Of a DNA stretch of 64,000 nt, positions 1 through 9,012 are shown piece by piece. A model generated the notes under the pieces. It had not been told where the DNA came from, ran no database searches, and saw only the letters and a program-made list of their open reading frames with translations. Both the position numbers and the translations under genes were made by a program. The stretch's first letter is position 1, and each line of letters opens with the position of its first letter. The stretch is from Candidatus Marimicrobium litorale (lineage in GTDB: Bacteria > Pseudomonadota > Gammaproteobacteria > Pseudomonadales > Halieaceae): the NCBI RefSeq assembly GCF_026262645.1, contig NZ_SHNO01000001.1, forward strand, positions 1,550,001 through 1,614,000, written 5' to 3'.

Positions 1-1653
1 ATAGCGACCATAAAATACGGCTGCGGTGTAGCGGGCGCGGCCATCCATCAAGTCACCTTTTACACCAAGCTCAAAACTGTCGACGGTCTCGCCGGCGTAG
101 CTATTGAACTCCGGAGAGAAAGAACCATCGATATCAAAATTTGCCGCGCCAGGACGATAACCCCGGTCGATGCTCGCATACAGGTTGACCGACTCATTGA
201 GGTCGTATTGCAGCTTGACCGTTCCGGTCACCTCATCCTCGTCGATCGTATCTGTCAGCGTGCAGGGACTGGCAGGAATTGGACAAGGAAACACATCTTG
301 GAAAACAGCCCCAGGGTCAGTGATATCTCCTCCGGGCAACAGCTCAGAGCCAAGCCAAAAATCACCCGCAATGGTGTTAGAACTATCCTGATCGAACTTG
401 TTGTAGCGCAGACCAACAATCAGGTTTAAGTCGTCCGTGAGGTCGAAAGTATTGTGGGTAAATACGGCCCACGTTTTGCTGTCGATAGGAATATCAAACG
501 TTAACAAGAAAACACCGCCATCAGCCTGACGATTAACATCTGTTCCCACATCTGTCTGACTCTTTGCCTCGCTATAATACCCGCCGACCGACCAGTCCCA
601 ACGATCAAATGCATTGCCAGATACCCGGAGCTCCGTCTGGTACGACTTCAGGTCATCACCAAAATCGGTATCCAGAAACAGGTTAGTCTCTGGCAGGTCG
701 GTATTATCCTGATCGGTTTCGCTTTTGGTATGGGTATCCAGATAGCCCGCAAAAAAACTGATGTCGAGATCATTGACCATCCAGTCAAGATGCAAGGTGC
801 CAAGGTAGTCTTCCTTTTTCTGAATTTTGCTTGGCGCGTCGGCGATCGCCTTTAAATCGCCCGCGTCAACATCGTAGTTGGCTATGCTCGAGTCCAGCGT
901 TTCAACCACTCGATAGGTATCAGAGTTTTTCGACTCGGTGTAAGTGAAACCCGCCTTGGCAGAAAAGTTCTCCGTCGGCTGCCATAGCAACTTGGCGCGA
1001 CCACCATCGCGGCCGCGCTCTTCATCTTTATCACGCACTACAACATCAACACCTGTTTCACGATCATCGCTCAGACCCGCAACCCGAAGCGCCAGCGTAT
1101 CGGTGAGGGTGAAGTTCAAACCGCCCTGTACGTTATAGCCCTGCGGGTCGGCCTGATAACTGGCCTGAACATTCCCGCTAAAGCCATCGAAGTTAGGGTC
1201 CTCTGTGTTTAATATCAGCGCACCGCCCGGTGAGGGTTGTCCGTACAGTGTACCCTGCGGGCCCTTGAGAATTTGCACACTCGCTATATCAAACATGCTG
1301 GACAGTGCCACTGCTGCCTGCGAGGCCGTCCAGTAATCGTCGAGATAGGTACCCACACGCGAGGGGTTGCTTTGCTGCTGGAATGTCCCCACACCGCGCA
1401 GACCGACGCCGACATTCGTGTCACCCTCGTAACGCACCTCAAGCCCGGTAGTGAGCCGGTTCAGCTCATCCGCCTGAAATACTGAAAACTCTTGCAACTG
1501 CTTAGCATCGAATACGGTCACCGCCAAGGGCGCCTCGATCAATGATTCCGTTTTTTTCTGGGCTGTTACGACCACTTCCTCCAACACCTGCGAGTAAGCT
1601 GGCGCTGCCCCCATAACCAATACAAGGGCGGACATCTGCGATAGACGCTTCAT
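1..1653 (-). CDS. TonB-dependent outer-membrane receptor (3' end outside window)
   Basis: The frame is open for 551 codons from an ATG at 1653 to the left edge, so the C-terminal barrel end is missing. It begins with a signal peptide (MKRLSQMSALVLVMGAAPAYS), followed at once by a TonB-box-like EEVVVTAQK stretch. A plug domain follows with the typical LRGVGTF, VQILKGPQGTLYG and GGALILNT motifs, then repeated beta-strands. These are the features of a TonB-dependent siderophore or hydrophobic-substrate receptor. An AAGGAG ribosome site lies 8 nt before the ATG. The substrate is unknown. Its position beside catabolic genes and its likeness to the receptor at 15740 suggest uptake of an organic compound rather than iron, but this is inference. 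Confidence 0.93.
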   Translation of the reverse strand, partial: MKRLSQMSALVLVMGAAPAYSQVLEEVVVTAQKKTESLIEAPLAVTVFDAKQLQEFSVFQADELNRLTTGLEVRYEGDTNVGVGLRGVGTFQQQSNPSRVGTYLDDYWTASQAAVALSSMFDIASVQILKGPQGTLYGQPSPGGALILNTEDPNFDGFSGNVQASYQADPQGYNVQGGLNFTLTDTLALRVAGLSDDRETGVDVVVRDKDEERGRDGGRAKLLWQPTENFSAKAGFTYTESKNSDTYRVVETLDSSIANYDVDAGDLKAIADAPSKIQKKEDYLGTLHLDWMVNDLDISFFAGYLDTHTKSETDQDNTDLPETNLFLDTDFGDDLKSYQTELRVSGNAFDRWDWSVGGYYSEAKSQTDVGTDVNRQADGGVFLLTFDIPIDSKTWAVFTHNTFDLTDDLNLIVGLRYNKFDQDSSNTIAGDFWLGSELLPGGDITDPGAVFQDVFPCPIPASPCTLTDTIDEDEVTGTVKLQYDLNESVNLYASIDRGYRPGAANFDIDGSFSPEFNSYAGETVDSFELGVKGDLMDGRARYTAAVFYGRY

Positions 1654-1954
1654 GGCAAACACTCCTTTGCTCTACTTTTTGATTATTATCTTTACGACGC
1701 ACTTTTATAGCGCCGGCATTCATCCTGAACAAATTTAGTGTAGCTTGCACAAATGGAAGTTCCAGTGGAAAAAGGGGGGCAAAATTACACAACTGTTGTG
1801 GCTATACCCGAAAACCCCAGTAGAGCGGGCTCCTCGGGCCATTTCACGCCCCCCCCTTCAATGCCGGTTCGCCTCAGACCAAAGCCGCTCATAACGCACA
1901 GATTTTCTGCTTGACGCACGTTCACTGGCAAATCACCGTTGCCCATCTGGCCCG
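1654..1954. other. intergenic region between leftward genes
   Basis: About 300 bases between the start of the TonB receptor and the stop of the LLM oxidoreductase, both leftward. It must hold the receptor's promoter. I see no clear operator, terminator hairpin or RNA gene. The short frames across it have no recognisable protein content. Confidence 0.5.
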
Positions 1955-2929
1955 TTACAACGCTGGCGCAACCTTACTCGCATAAAGCTCGAGGCTTTTC
2001 CACGCGGCGTCCAGCGGCATGCCGCCGCACAGTGGCGAAAGATTGATAGACCCTTTCTGCCGCACTCGTTCCACTGCCTGCGCGGGCGTGAGAAAGCAGT
2101 ACTTGCCCTCTTCCCTGAGTCCCGTAATGTCGCTGGCTGAGGATTCAGCGTAAGCCCGTCTTGTCGGGTGCTGCCACCGCCCATAAGCGTGTGCGTCGTA
2201 GAGAAAATATTTGCCATAACGAGCCCAGTCACGGTCCGGATCATCCGACACCAGGGTCAGACTGGGCTCTTGAGGGAAGATCACCCCACCCTGATGAAAC
2301 CCGTGTGCGTCACACGCTGCGTTATAAGCCTGTTCCAGCGAAGGATCATCGATCGCGGGGGCGAAAAAAAGGCCAAAGCGCGCTGCACGTCGTGCTGCCG
2401 AGACACTGTTACCGCCAATACAAAGCAATGACCGCGCGGGACGTTTTGGCACAGGGTTGAGCATCGTTTGAACATCGTTGTGGGTAAAATACTCACCTTT
2501 CCATGCGTTTAATAGCACGCCAATTTTTTCGTCCATGATGGCACCTCGACGCTTCCAGTCCACTCCCATGGTCCGATACTCACTCTCGCGGTAACCCAGC
2601 CCGGCTACCGCCATAAAACGGCCCTGAGACAACAGATCCAGCACAGCCACATCCTCCGCAATCCTTATCGGATCATGCAGGGGCAGTAACAGCGCACTGA
2701 CGCTGAGCCGGATATTACGGGTAGCCTGCGCGGCTGCCATCGCCAGCATCATGGGCGAAGACAGGAAGCCGTCTTCCGTATTGTGGTGTTCAGAAAAACC
2801 GACCACGGATAAGCCGGTCTTGTCTGCCCACTCCACCATTTCGAGACAGCCCCGATAACGGGCCTCCTGACTGTCGGGACATTCTGGCGAGCGCCGCATA
2901 TCAAACTGGAGCACGGTGAGTGCGTTCAT
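1955..2929 (-). CDS. LLM-class flavin-dependent oxidoreductase (luciferase-like)
   Basis: A 324-residue protein with the bacterial-luciferase-like TIM-barrel pattern: an early FSEHHNTEDGF segment around residues 46-56, the LSVSALLLPLHDPIRIAEDVAVLDLLSQGRF block, GLGYRESEY, and CIGGNSVSAARRAARFG. Family members use reduced FMN or F420 to oxidise or oxygenate substrates; which cofactor applies here is not shown. The start is an ATG with AGGGC upstream. It lies 29 nt downstream of the DHDPR-like gene in the same direction, so the two probably form an operon. The pairing suggests oxidation of a small organic molecule, but the reaction is unassigned. Confidence 0.88.
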   Translation of the reverse strand: MNALTVLQFDMRRSPECPDSQEARYRGCLEMVEWADKTGLSVVGFSEHHNTEDGFLSSPMMLAMAAAQATRNIRLSVSALLLPLHDPIRIAEDVAVLDLLSQGRFMAVAGLGYRESEYRTMGVDWKRRGAIMDEKIGVLLNAWKGEYFTHNDVQTMLNPVPKRPARSLLCIGGNSVSAARRAARFGLFFAPAIDDPSLEQAYNAACDAHGFHQGGVIFPQEPSLTLVSDDPDRDWARYGKYFLYDAHAYGRWQHPTRRAYAESSASDITGLREEGKYCFLTPAQAVERVRQKGSINLSPLCGGMPLDAAWKSLELYASKVAPAL

Positions 2930-2958
2930 TGCAAAAAGCCCTGTGTCCCGAGCACGCG

Positions 2959-4038
2959 CTAAGCGTTTTCCCTCATACTGTGCGTCCCCATACAGCCTGT
3001 AATCATCGGCAAATCCAGGTAGGTCTTAATACCTGGATTGTCCGCCTGACAAACCGCCTCAATGGCGTTGACACAGTGAAACCCGGTTGTACTCATGCCA
3101 ATCGAGGTATGCTCCTCCTGCGATAAGTCCGACGGAAACTGAATATCAACATGAAAGCTGACATCACCCTCGATCTTGATGCGCCAGCCCGACGTCCGCG
3201 GGATGTCCATTTTTTCCTGTAGGCGATTTTGCTCTATATCATCCATCAGCCAGACCTGCTCCTGCACAATTTCTGTGCCCTCCCGAGTTCGACCGATATG
3301 CATGTAATTATTCAGTGCTATCGTGTCCTTCTCAATAATTCCTGCTGCTGTCTCAATATCCTGATTGGCCAGAATGTAGTTATGCCTCGCCTCATATTCG
3401 ATAACTTCAGAGCCCAACCCCTCGGCGATCATATCAATGGGCTCGTTCCAGAAGCTGACCAACATATCCTTGATCGGGTTGTTGTCTGCTTCCTCCGGTG
3501 TTTTTCCCAGATTCATCAATTCGCGCACCACACCCTCGGAGGCATAGTGGCGACAATCACCGTATTCCGACATGGTGATTCGGTCTATTCGATTACACCA
3601 CCCGGAAAATGTCAGGGGGAATCGCTCGGCGATACCGCCAGGGTTGCAGCCGGAGGCGTGGAGGTTGACCTGGCCGTCGGTGCACGCGGACTGAATTTTT
3701 TCCGCCGCCTCTTTATCTTGCGTGAACGGAAACCAGTAGGGGCACGGTGTCACTATGTGCTTGCCGGAGCGTAAAATACGACACATTTCATCGACATCCC
3801 AAGGCATGGGGCAATACAGCACGCAGTCTGCATCCATTGAAATTATCGCGTCGACATCCTGGGTCGCCAGGACGCCAGTTTTTTCACCCTCTACCAAATC
3901 GCCGGCATCCTTACCTGCCTTCTCGTCGCTATAGACCTTGACGCCGACCAGCTCTAGTTTTGGATGGCGTATAACACCCTTTAATGACGCGGTACCGGCT
4001 ACCCCGGTGGCCCACTGTATTACCCTGTATTTATTCAT
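2959..4038 (-). CDS. NAD(P)-binding dihydrodipicolinate-reductase-like oxidoreductase
   Basis: A 359-residue protein starting MNKYRVIQWATGVAGTASL, a Rossmann nucleotide-binding fold of the DHDPR N-terminal type, with HPKLELVGVKVYSDEKAGKDAG and a CVLYCPMP strand after it. This arrangement is typical of the 2,4-diaminopentanoate dehydrogenase / NAD(P)H-dependent amine dehydrogenase-like group found in actinobacterial and proteobacterial catabolic clusters. It is much longer than true DapB (about 270 residues), so lysine biosynthesis is unlikely. It is transcribed away from the broken TetR gene, and the intergenic region contains palindromes (4093-4123) likely to regulate it. The substrate is unknown. 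Confidence 0.8.
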   Translation of the reverse strand: MNKYRVIQWATGVAGTASLKGVIRHPKLELVGVKVYSDEKAGKDAGDLVEGEKTGVLATQDVDAIISMDADCVLYCPMPWDVDEMCRILRSGKHIVTPCPYWFPFTQDKEAAEKIQSACTDGQVNLHASGCNPGGIAERFPLTFSGWCNRIDRITMSEYGDCRHYASEGVVRELMNLGKTPEEADNNPIKDMLVSFWNEPIDMIAEGLGSEVIEYEARHNYILANQDIETAAGIIEKDTIALNNYMHIGRTREGTEIVQEQVWLMDDIEQNRLQEKMDIPRTSGWRIKIEGDVSFHVDIQFPSDLSQEEHTSIGMSTTGFHCVNAIEAVCQADNPGIKTYLDLPMITGCMGTHSMRENA

Positions 4039-4090
4039 GGTATCTCCCGGTTAATGCCTCTATAGCCTGCGTACCCGCACTGCTTACAGG

Positions 4091-4124
4091 CTGTTTTATT
4101 AAAACTAACACCTGTTTTAGTTTA
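4091..4124. promoter_or_regulatory. inverted repeats between DHDPR-like gene and broken TetR gene
   Basis: A perfect palindrome GTTTTA-T-TAAAAC lies at 4093-4105. It overlaps a second inverted repeat, AAACTAA at 4102-4108 and TTAGTTT at 4117-4123. The octamer CTGTTTTA occurs twice, at 4091 and 4112, 21 nt apart. The position in a divergent promoter next to a TetR-family gene is what is expected of a TetR operator. The 12-mer ACACCTGTTTTA at 4108-4119 recurs in the other TetR/acyl-CoA dehydrogenase promoter near 35.77 kb. Function is inferred. Confidence 0.5.
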
Positions 4125-4214
4125 CAGGGACACATTACCGATGCAACGTCGGGGCAACGCCGCAGCTACGTCGGCCGGCCCAGAGCTGCTTTTCCTCTTC
4201 AGCCAGCTCACATC

Positions 4215-4841
4215 ATGCAGAATAAACGTAAAAAAATGGGCAGACCAGCAGGAGCAAACCGCGAGGAAACCATCGCACGAGCGATAGCGAGCGCCCGCAG
4301 ATTATTTATAGCGCACGGCTACGGCGGGGCCACGCTAAAAGATATCAGCCGTGACATGGGCGTGACCCATGCAACGTTGTACCTGTAGTTTGATTCCAAG
4401 GTGGATTTATATTGCCAGACCATCGACGCAACACAGGAGTTGCTGCGTCCCGATTTTGAGGCCGTGCTGAATGAAAATCTGCCCTGTAAGGAAAAGCTTA
4501 TACAGCTCTTGCAGGTGGCGTTGGGCGATGTTGACACGGAGTCGAGCGCCTCGTCTTTTTTAGCGGGCGTTCCTCTGGAGATGATGCGTCACGCAGAGCT
4601 ACGCACTGTTATCGATTACAAGACAAACAGAATGGCCCTGACACTACTGGCACTGTTCCGCGAGGGTCTCGACAGCGGCGAGATTATTGCCACGGCCACA
4701 CCGGAGGACTTGATGATCCTCTTCATGGGCGGGCTGTTGGGTATGCGCACATTGCAACAAGGCGGCCAGATCGGGTCGATGGAGAATGCCTTTCACTTGT
4801 TCATTGCCATGTTGGATCACGGTATTTTTCCCTCCAATTGA
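4215..4841 (+). pseudogene. TetR-family regulator interrupted by an in-frame TAG
   Basis: Two pieces lie in the same frame: an N-terminal part from ATG 4215 (MQNKRKKMGRPAGANREETI, then the helix-turn-helix DISRDMGVTHATLYL) and a C-terminal ligand-binding part to 4841. They are separated only by TAG at 4386-4388. TetR proteins normally read TLYxYFxSK at this point. Here the residues are TLYL-stop-FDSKVDLYC, so one base change from a Tyr codon explains the stop. The rest of the domain looks intact, so the lesion is either recent, a sequencing error, or read through by a suppressor tRNA. If real, it removes the regulator of the divergent oxidoreductase gene, leaving only a 57-residue DNA-binding fragment. 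Confidence 0.85.
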
Positions 4842-5113
4842 GCGACGCTCATGGAAAGTGACGCCTTATACCGCCTACAATTCTCTGATTGATGGCACTA
4901 TAGACACTCTGCGCATACGCCTCAAAAACGCAAAAATGCCGGTAGCAATGCACCTTCACCGAAGCCTTTTTGATCCCGCGGCACAATCGGGAACAACACC
5001 TAACTCACATTGACCAACAATACAAAAGCGCAACATCAAGCGAATCAGTCGATGTGACGATCGCCTGCCCGTCCTAAACGTCGCTTGCGCAATGGCGCCC
5101 ATCCGGCCGACAT

Positions 5114-6328
5114 TCAGCTGTTTATTTCTCGTGCGGTCAGCTTTCCAAGTTGCGACATATGGACTTCGTCCGGCCCATCCGCGATACGTGAAAAACGCGC
5201 CAGCGTAAACACATGCGGTATCAGCGTGTCCTGACTGACACCCATTCCGCCCAGCACCTGCATCGCCCGATCTGCCACTTGCTGCGCCATATTGGGTGCC
5301 ACAATTTTAACCATGCTGATATAGGCTCTGGCCGCATTCATGCCCTGGGTATCCATGACGTGAGCCGCCTGAAATGTCAGCAGCCGGGACTGTTCTATGT
5401 CGCATCTGCATCGGGCGATTTCGTGCTGTACGCTGGTCTTCTTGATCAGGGGCTCGCCAAATGCAACACGCTCCTGCGCACGGGCACACATCAGCTCAAG
5501 ACAACGCTGAGCTGCGCCTACCAAGCCCATTGCATACTGAAACCGGCCAGGACCCAATCGCCCTTGCGCGATCTCAAAACCGCAACCCTCACCCTTGATC
5601 ATGTTGGCTACCGGAACGCGCACGTTGTCAAAGAGCAGCTCTGCCTCGCCGCCCGGAGAATGCAGGCTATCGAATACACGTAGCTCGCGCACCAGCTTTA
5701 CACCGGGAGTATCACGCGGCACCAGGATCGTTGAGTGCTGCCGATGCCGATCATTTTCCGGATTAGACTTGCCCATGACCAACATAATTTTACAACGCGG
5801 ATTGACCGCACCTGTTGTCCACCATTTACGCCCGTTCAACACGTACTCGTCGCCGTCGCGCTTGATTTCCAGCTCCATATTGGTGGCATCGGATGACGCG
5901 ACCTGTGGTTCTGTCATGGCATAAGCACTGCGAATCTCTCCGGCCAGCAATGGGTTAAGCCATTGCTCCTGTTGCTCTTGCGTACCGTACTTTGCCAACA
6001 CTTCCATATTGCCGCGGTCTGGCGCATTGCAGTTGAAGACACTCTGAGCCCACGTCACTTTGCTCATCGTCTCAAACAGAGGCGCGATTTCCACATTGCT
6101 GAGACCGGGGCTCCAGGGTTCATACTCTTTGGGTAAGAACAGGTTCCATAACCCTTCCGCCTTCGCCTTCTCCCGCAATTCGTCATACCACGACGGTGTC
6201 TTCCACAGGTTGTCCTGATTCAGACAAAATTCATCCCAGTCGTGCTCTCGCGGGTAGATATGCTCCACCATGAAAGCCTCTAATCTGGCATTCAACTCCA
6301 TGACTTTTTCACTGATTTCAAATCCCAT
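5114..6328 (-). CDS. acyl-CoA dehydrogenase family protein
   Basis: A 404-residue FAD-dependent acyl-CoA dehydrogenase. The sequence has AYAMTEPQVASSDATNM (FAD/substrate loop), the WWTTGAVNPRCKIMLVMGKS strand region, GEGCGFEIAQGRLGPGRFQYAM, QVLGGMGVSQDTLIP, and a closing RIADGPDEVHMSQLGKL. This is the long-chain/ACAD10-11-like branch. I prefer the ATG at 6328 with GAGG upstream over the TTG at 6343 that overlaps the preceding stop. It is the last gene of the leftward catabolic run, 11 nt after the nitronate-monooxygenase-like gene. It would make the alpha,beta double bond of an acyl-CoA derived from the imported compound; chain length cannot be read from sequence. Confidence 0.93.
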   Translation of the reverse strand: MGFEISEKVMELNARLEAFMVEHIYPREHDWDEFCLNQDNLWKTPSWYDELREKAKAEGLWNLFLPKEYEPWSPGLSNVEIAPLFETMSKVTWAQSVFNCNAPDRGNMEVLAKYGTQEQQEQWLNPLLAGEIRSAYAMTEPQVASSDATNMELEIKRDGDEYVLNGRKWWTTGAVNPRCKIMLVMGKSNPENDRHRQHSTILVPRDTPGVKLVRELRVFDSLHSPGGEAELLFDNVRVPVANMIKGEGCGFEIAQGRLGPGRFQYAMGLVGAAQRCLELMCARAQERVAFGEPLIKKTSVQHEIARCRCDIEQSRLLTFQAAHVMDTQGMNAARAYISMVKIVAPNMAQQVADRAMQVLGGMGVSQDTLIPHVFTLARFSRIADGPDEVHMSQLGKLTAREINS

Positions 6329-6339
6329 AAAACACGGCC

Positions 6340-7287
6340 TCAATCACCATAGTTAATCGCTAATTGATTCATCACTTGGTAAAAACCTTTCACTGTATCT
6401 TGCACAATATCCTCGGCACTTTTCACTTCATCGATACGTCCTACCACCTGGCCGGACAGTGGTATCGCCGCTTCCATATCGCCGCCAAAATACAACGCGG
6501 GAAGATCCGACATATGCTCGTATGCGTTGAAGGCTCCCAGCGGCAGAAGCTCTTCGGTACGTTGGGTGCGCAGCGCACGCAGCGCCGGTCGAGACTGCTG
6601 ATTCAGGAACACGGTATCGGTCTCCTTCGCCGCCACCACCGCGTCCTTCCAATTGCTGTGCACGGGTGAATCAGAACAACTGAGCATTCGCGTCCCCATC
6701 TGCACGCCCTCGGCGCCCATAGCGAACGCGCCCGCCATGGAGAGGCCGTCGCACATCCCACCAGCGGCGATGATCGGTAGGTCCGTGCGGGAGCGGATCA
6801 AAGGCAGCAGAACCATTGTCGACACCGGACTGGGGTTTTTAAAACCGCCGCCCTCTCCGCCCTCAACCACAAGACCGTCTACGCCACAGTCAATGGCTTT
6901 CAGCGCCATTTCGAGCGTGGGCACCACGTGGAAAACCTTGATACCAGCTTCCTGAAAATCCTGTGTACAGACTTTGGGGCTGCCCGATGAGGTCGTGACG
7001 AACTGGATATTTTGCTTGATGACAAAGTCGACGATATCGGTACCCTTGACATAGGACAGAGCGACATTCATGCCAAATGGCTTGTCGGTGAGGTCACGCA
7101 TCTTCGCGACTTCGTTACGGATATTATCGAGTTCCCCAGACGACGTTTCGATCACGCCCATCCCACCTGCATTACTGACTGCCGCAGCGAGTTGCGCACG
7201 CGCGATCCAGCCCATGGGGGCCTGAATGATAGGGTAATCAGTGCCCGTCATCTCAGTGACGCGATTCTTGATCGGTTTAGCTGGCAT
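6340..7287 (-). CDS. nitronate monooxygenase / 2-nitropropane dioxygenase-like flavoprotein
   Basis: A 315-residue FMN TIM-barrel protein of the NMO/FabK family. It shows YPIIQAPMGWIARAQLAAAVSNAGGMGVIE at the N-terminus, the VVEGGEGGGF loop and the FMN-phosphate region PIIAAGGMCDGLSMAGAFAMGAEGVQMGTRML. Family members oxidise nitronates or act as enoyl reductases, and many in catabolic clusters are uncharacterised. The start ATG at 7287 follows the GST-fold gene by 27 nt. Context with an acyl-CoA dehydrogenase and crotonases favours a role in an acyl-CoA pathway rather than nitroalkane detoxification, but both stay open. Confidence 0.88.
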   Translation of the reverse strand: MPAKPIKNRVTEMTGTDYPIIQAPMGWIARAQLAAAVSNAGGMGVIETSSGELDNIRNEVAKMRDLTDKPFGMNVALSYVKGTDIVDFVIKQNIQFVTTSSGSPKVCTQDFQEAGIKVFHVVPTLEMALKAIDCGVDGLVVEGGEGGGFKNPSPVSTMVLLPLIRSRTDLPIIAAGGMCDGLSMAGAFAMGAEGVQMGTRMLSCSDSPVHSNWKDAVVAAKETDTVFLNQQSRPALRALRTQRTEELLPLGAFNAYEHMSDLPALYFGGDMEAAIPLSGQVVGRIDEVKSAEDIVQDTVKGFYQVMNQLAINYGD

Positions 7288-7314
7288 AGTGTTTCTTCAT
7301 ATTCTGAAAAAGTG

Positions 7315-8358
7315 TTAGTCGGTAGTCGAGAGCATTGACTCAACACCGGTGCCCTCAAGCAATGCATCCACTCTGGCTCGCGCGTCGTCATCAAGGGCGC
7401 GATAACGCTCAACAGTCCACTTAAGACACTTGGCCTGGTAAGGGAATGTCTGCTGGGTCCAGGGCACACCATCGATTTCACTTTCCCATGTTTTCTCTCC
7501 CACCTGCACCGCGCGCGCATTGGCCAACTGTGCTGGCGCATAAACACGTCCAATCTCGCTCATCAGTCCACGTAAAGTGTCTGGTTGCTCGTCCAGACTG
7601 AGCCAATCCGCCTCCTCGGGCTCCATACCGCTCTGGTCTTCCATAAGCGCTACCCACGCTACGGTGCGTGGGGATATCTCGTGCGCGATGGCCCGCGGCG
7701 TGGGGTCGAAGTGCACCAGCTGGGTCAACTGGCCGTGGAGACCAAAATCACCCGCTGCGGGCCGCCTCCCCAACAGGAACGGTTGTTGCGCGAGGTGCGC
7801 CTCCATGGCAGCGAGGAAGCGGCGATAACTGGCATCAATGACCGGCGCCGTTACATCATTGGAACCCACTACATAAAGCCGTCCAACCTGGCGGTCGGTA
7901 AAGATCGTCTTGAATTGCTCATGGGTCTCTCTCGGGAGACTGACATCCACGCCCAGTGGCAATAACGTGCCGGCGTTGTCCGCATCGTCACTACCATACC
8001 AGCGGTAGTGAAACATATATTTGGTGCACCACTCGTCCGCAAAATCTTCTATCAAGTAGTCTATAAACGCCAGCGCCGGATCGCCTGGCAGTACAGATCG
8101 CCCGGGATAGTCCTCTTCAAGTCGTCGTATTATGGGTGTGGAGTCACATACGGCAGCGGTTCCATTCTGCTCCCTGAAAAAAAAAGTAGGATGAAACGTA
8201 GGCTTCGGCTTAATGACACCCTTTGCATCGCAAACCTGCCCCGGATCTCCCCATATGATCTGATAGGGCACTCTGCGATAACGCAGAAGCGCCAACATCT
8301 TGCGCGTGTAGGGCGACCCGGTCGCACCGGCCAATTGTATGGATTCTCGCGCTGTCAT
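7315..8358 (-). CDS. glutathione S-transferase-fold protein (long form)
   Basis: A 347-residue protein that begins like the thioredoxin-fold N-domain of a GST: GATGSPYTRKMLALLRYRRVPYQIIWG, with SPYT near the usual catalytic position and an AVCDSTPIIRRLEEDYPGRS segment that matches the glutathione gamma-Glu binding motif. An alpha-helical domain follows (QPFLLGRRPAAGDFGLHGQL). At about 350 residues it is longer than typical 200-230-residue GSTs. A strong GAGGGG ribosome site precedes ATG 8358. A related gene at 18032 also sits directly downstream of a sulfatase, so sulfatase plus GST-fold protein appears twice. Possible roles are thiolytic dehalogenation, ether cleavage or isomerisation; none is proven. 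Confidence 0.8.
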   Translation of the reverse strand: MTARESIQLAGATGSPYTRKMLALLRYRRVPYQIIWGDPGQVCDAKGVIKPKPTFHPTFFFREQNGTAAVCDSTPIIRRLEEDYPGRSVLPGDPALAFIDYLIEDFADEWCTKYMFHYRWYGSDDADNAGTLLPLGVDVSLPRETHEQFKTIFTDRQVGRLYVVGSNDVTAPVIDASYRRFLAAMEAHLAQQPFLLGRRPAAGDFGLHGQLTQLVHFDPTPRAIAHEISPRTVAWVALMEDQSGMEPEEADWLSLDEQPDTLRGLMSEIGRVYAPAQLANARAVQVGEKTWESEIDGVPWTQQTFPYQAKCLKWTVERYRALDDDARARVDALLEGTGVESMLSTTD

Positions 8359-8370
8359 CTTATCCCCTCA

Positions 8371-9012
8371 TTAAATAGGCAGAATTACTGGCCCCTGGAA
8401 GCTGCGCAGGCCAGAACAGTTACAGAAAAAGGCAATCGTTGGCGTGGGTAGCTCCAGAACCCAGGGTTCTCTCAATACAATTTTTTGCAGTCTCGCCCCG
8501 TCAGGCAGCGGTAGTTCGTTGTCATGGAGCGGGCTACCGACTATTTCTACAAAGTCCCCATCGGGCAGGCGCATGATAGTCAGCGCCCTACCCGCCTCGA
8601 AGCCCACTACATGGGCTTTATTCACCGCCATCTGCATCATGCCCCCGGCATGTATTCTGGGTTCGCCCGGCAGAGCCACATTGATAAAGCGTCGTCCACC
8701 AATGTCGCGCTCGCGCACCGGTTCACCGTCGCCCTCAGGTGAATAGCGGAACAAGGCCGCATCCATCGAAGCTGTGCCTATCCCCACCACTTGCAGGGAA
8801 TCATCCAGCCCTGACTTCAGTCTGTCAGATTCGACTCTCGTAACCGGCTGCACACTCATCCACACCTGCCCGGTCGCGACGTCGACAACCTCTATGTGTG
8901 TATTACGGCCGTAAGGTATAGCGACACCACCTTCCGGTAAGTGCGCCTGCATCATGCTCTGTAACGAAGCCAAAAATTTTCCCTGATCAGTTTGGTGTGT
9001 ATACGTACTCAT
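8371..9012 (-). CDS. conserved-looking protein of unknown function, coupled to sulfatase
   Basis: A 213-residue soluble protein I do not recognise. It has no signal peptide or membrane segment. It is rich in beta-strand-like stretches (VAIPYGRNTHIEVVDVATGQVWMSV, ALFRYSPEGDGEP, RRFINVALPGEPRIHAGGMMQM) and ends FFCNCSGLRSFQGPVILPI, with a CNC motif. Its ATG lies inside the last codons of the sulfatase gene (26-nt overlap), which implies translational coupling, and it ends 12 nt before the GST-fold gene. The operon position suggests an auxiliary enzyme or binding protein for the same substrate. Confidence 0.75.
   Translation of the reverse strand: MSTYTHQTDQGKFLASLQSMMQAHLPEGGVAIPYGRNTHIEVVDVATGQVWMSVQPVTRVESDRLKSGLDDSLQVVGIGTASMDAALFRYSPEGDGEPVRERDIGGRRFINVALPGEPRIHAGGMMQMAVNKAHVVGFEAGRALTIMRLPDGDFVEIVGSPLHDNELPLPDGARLQKIVLREPWVLELPTPTIAFFCNCSGLRSFQGPVILPI

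Noticed and set aside
2959-4038. DapB of lysine biosynthesis
   Set aside because: Too long and lacks the DapB C-terminal pattern; sits with catabolic genes.
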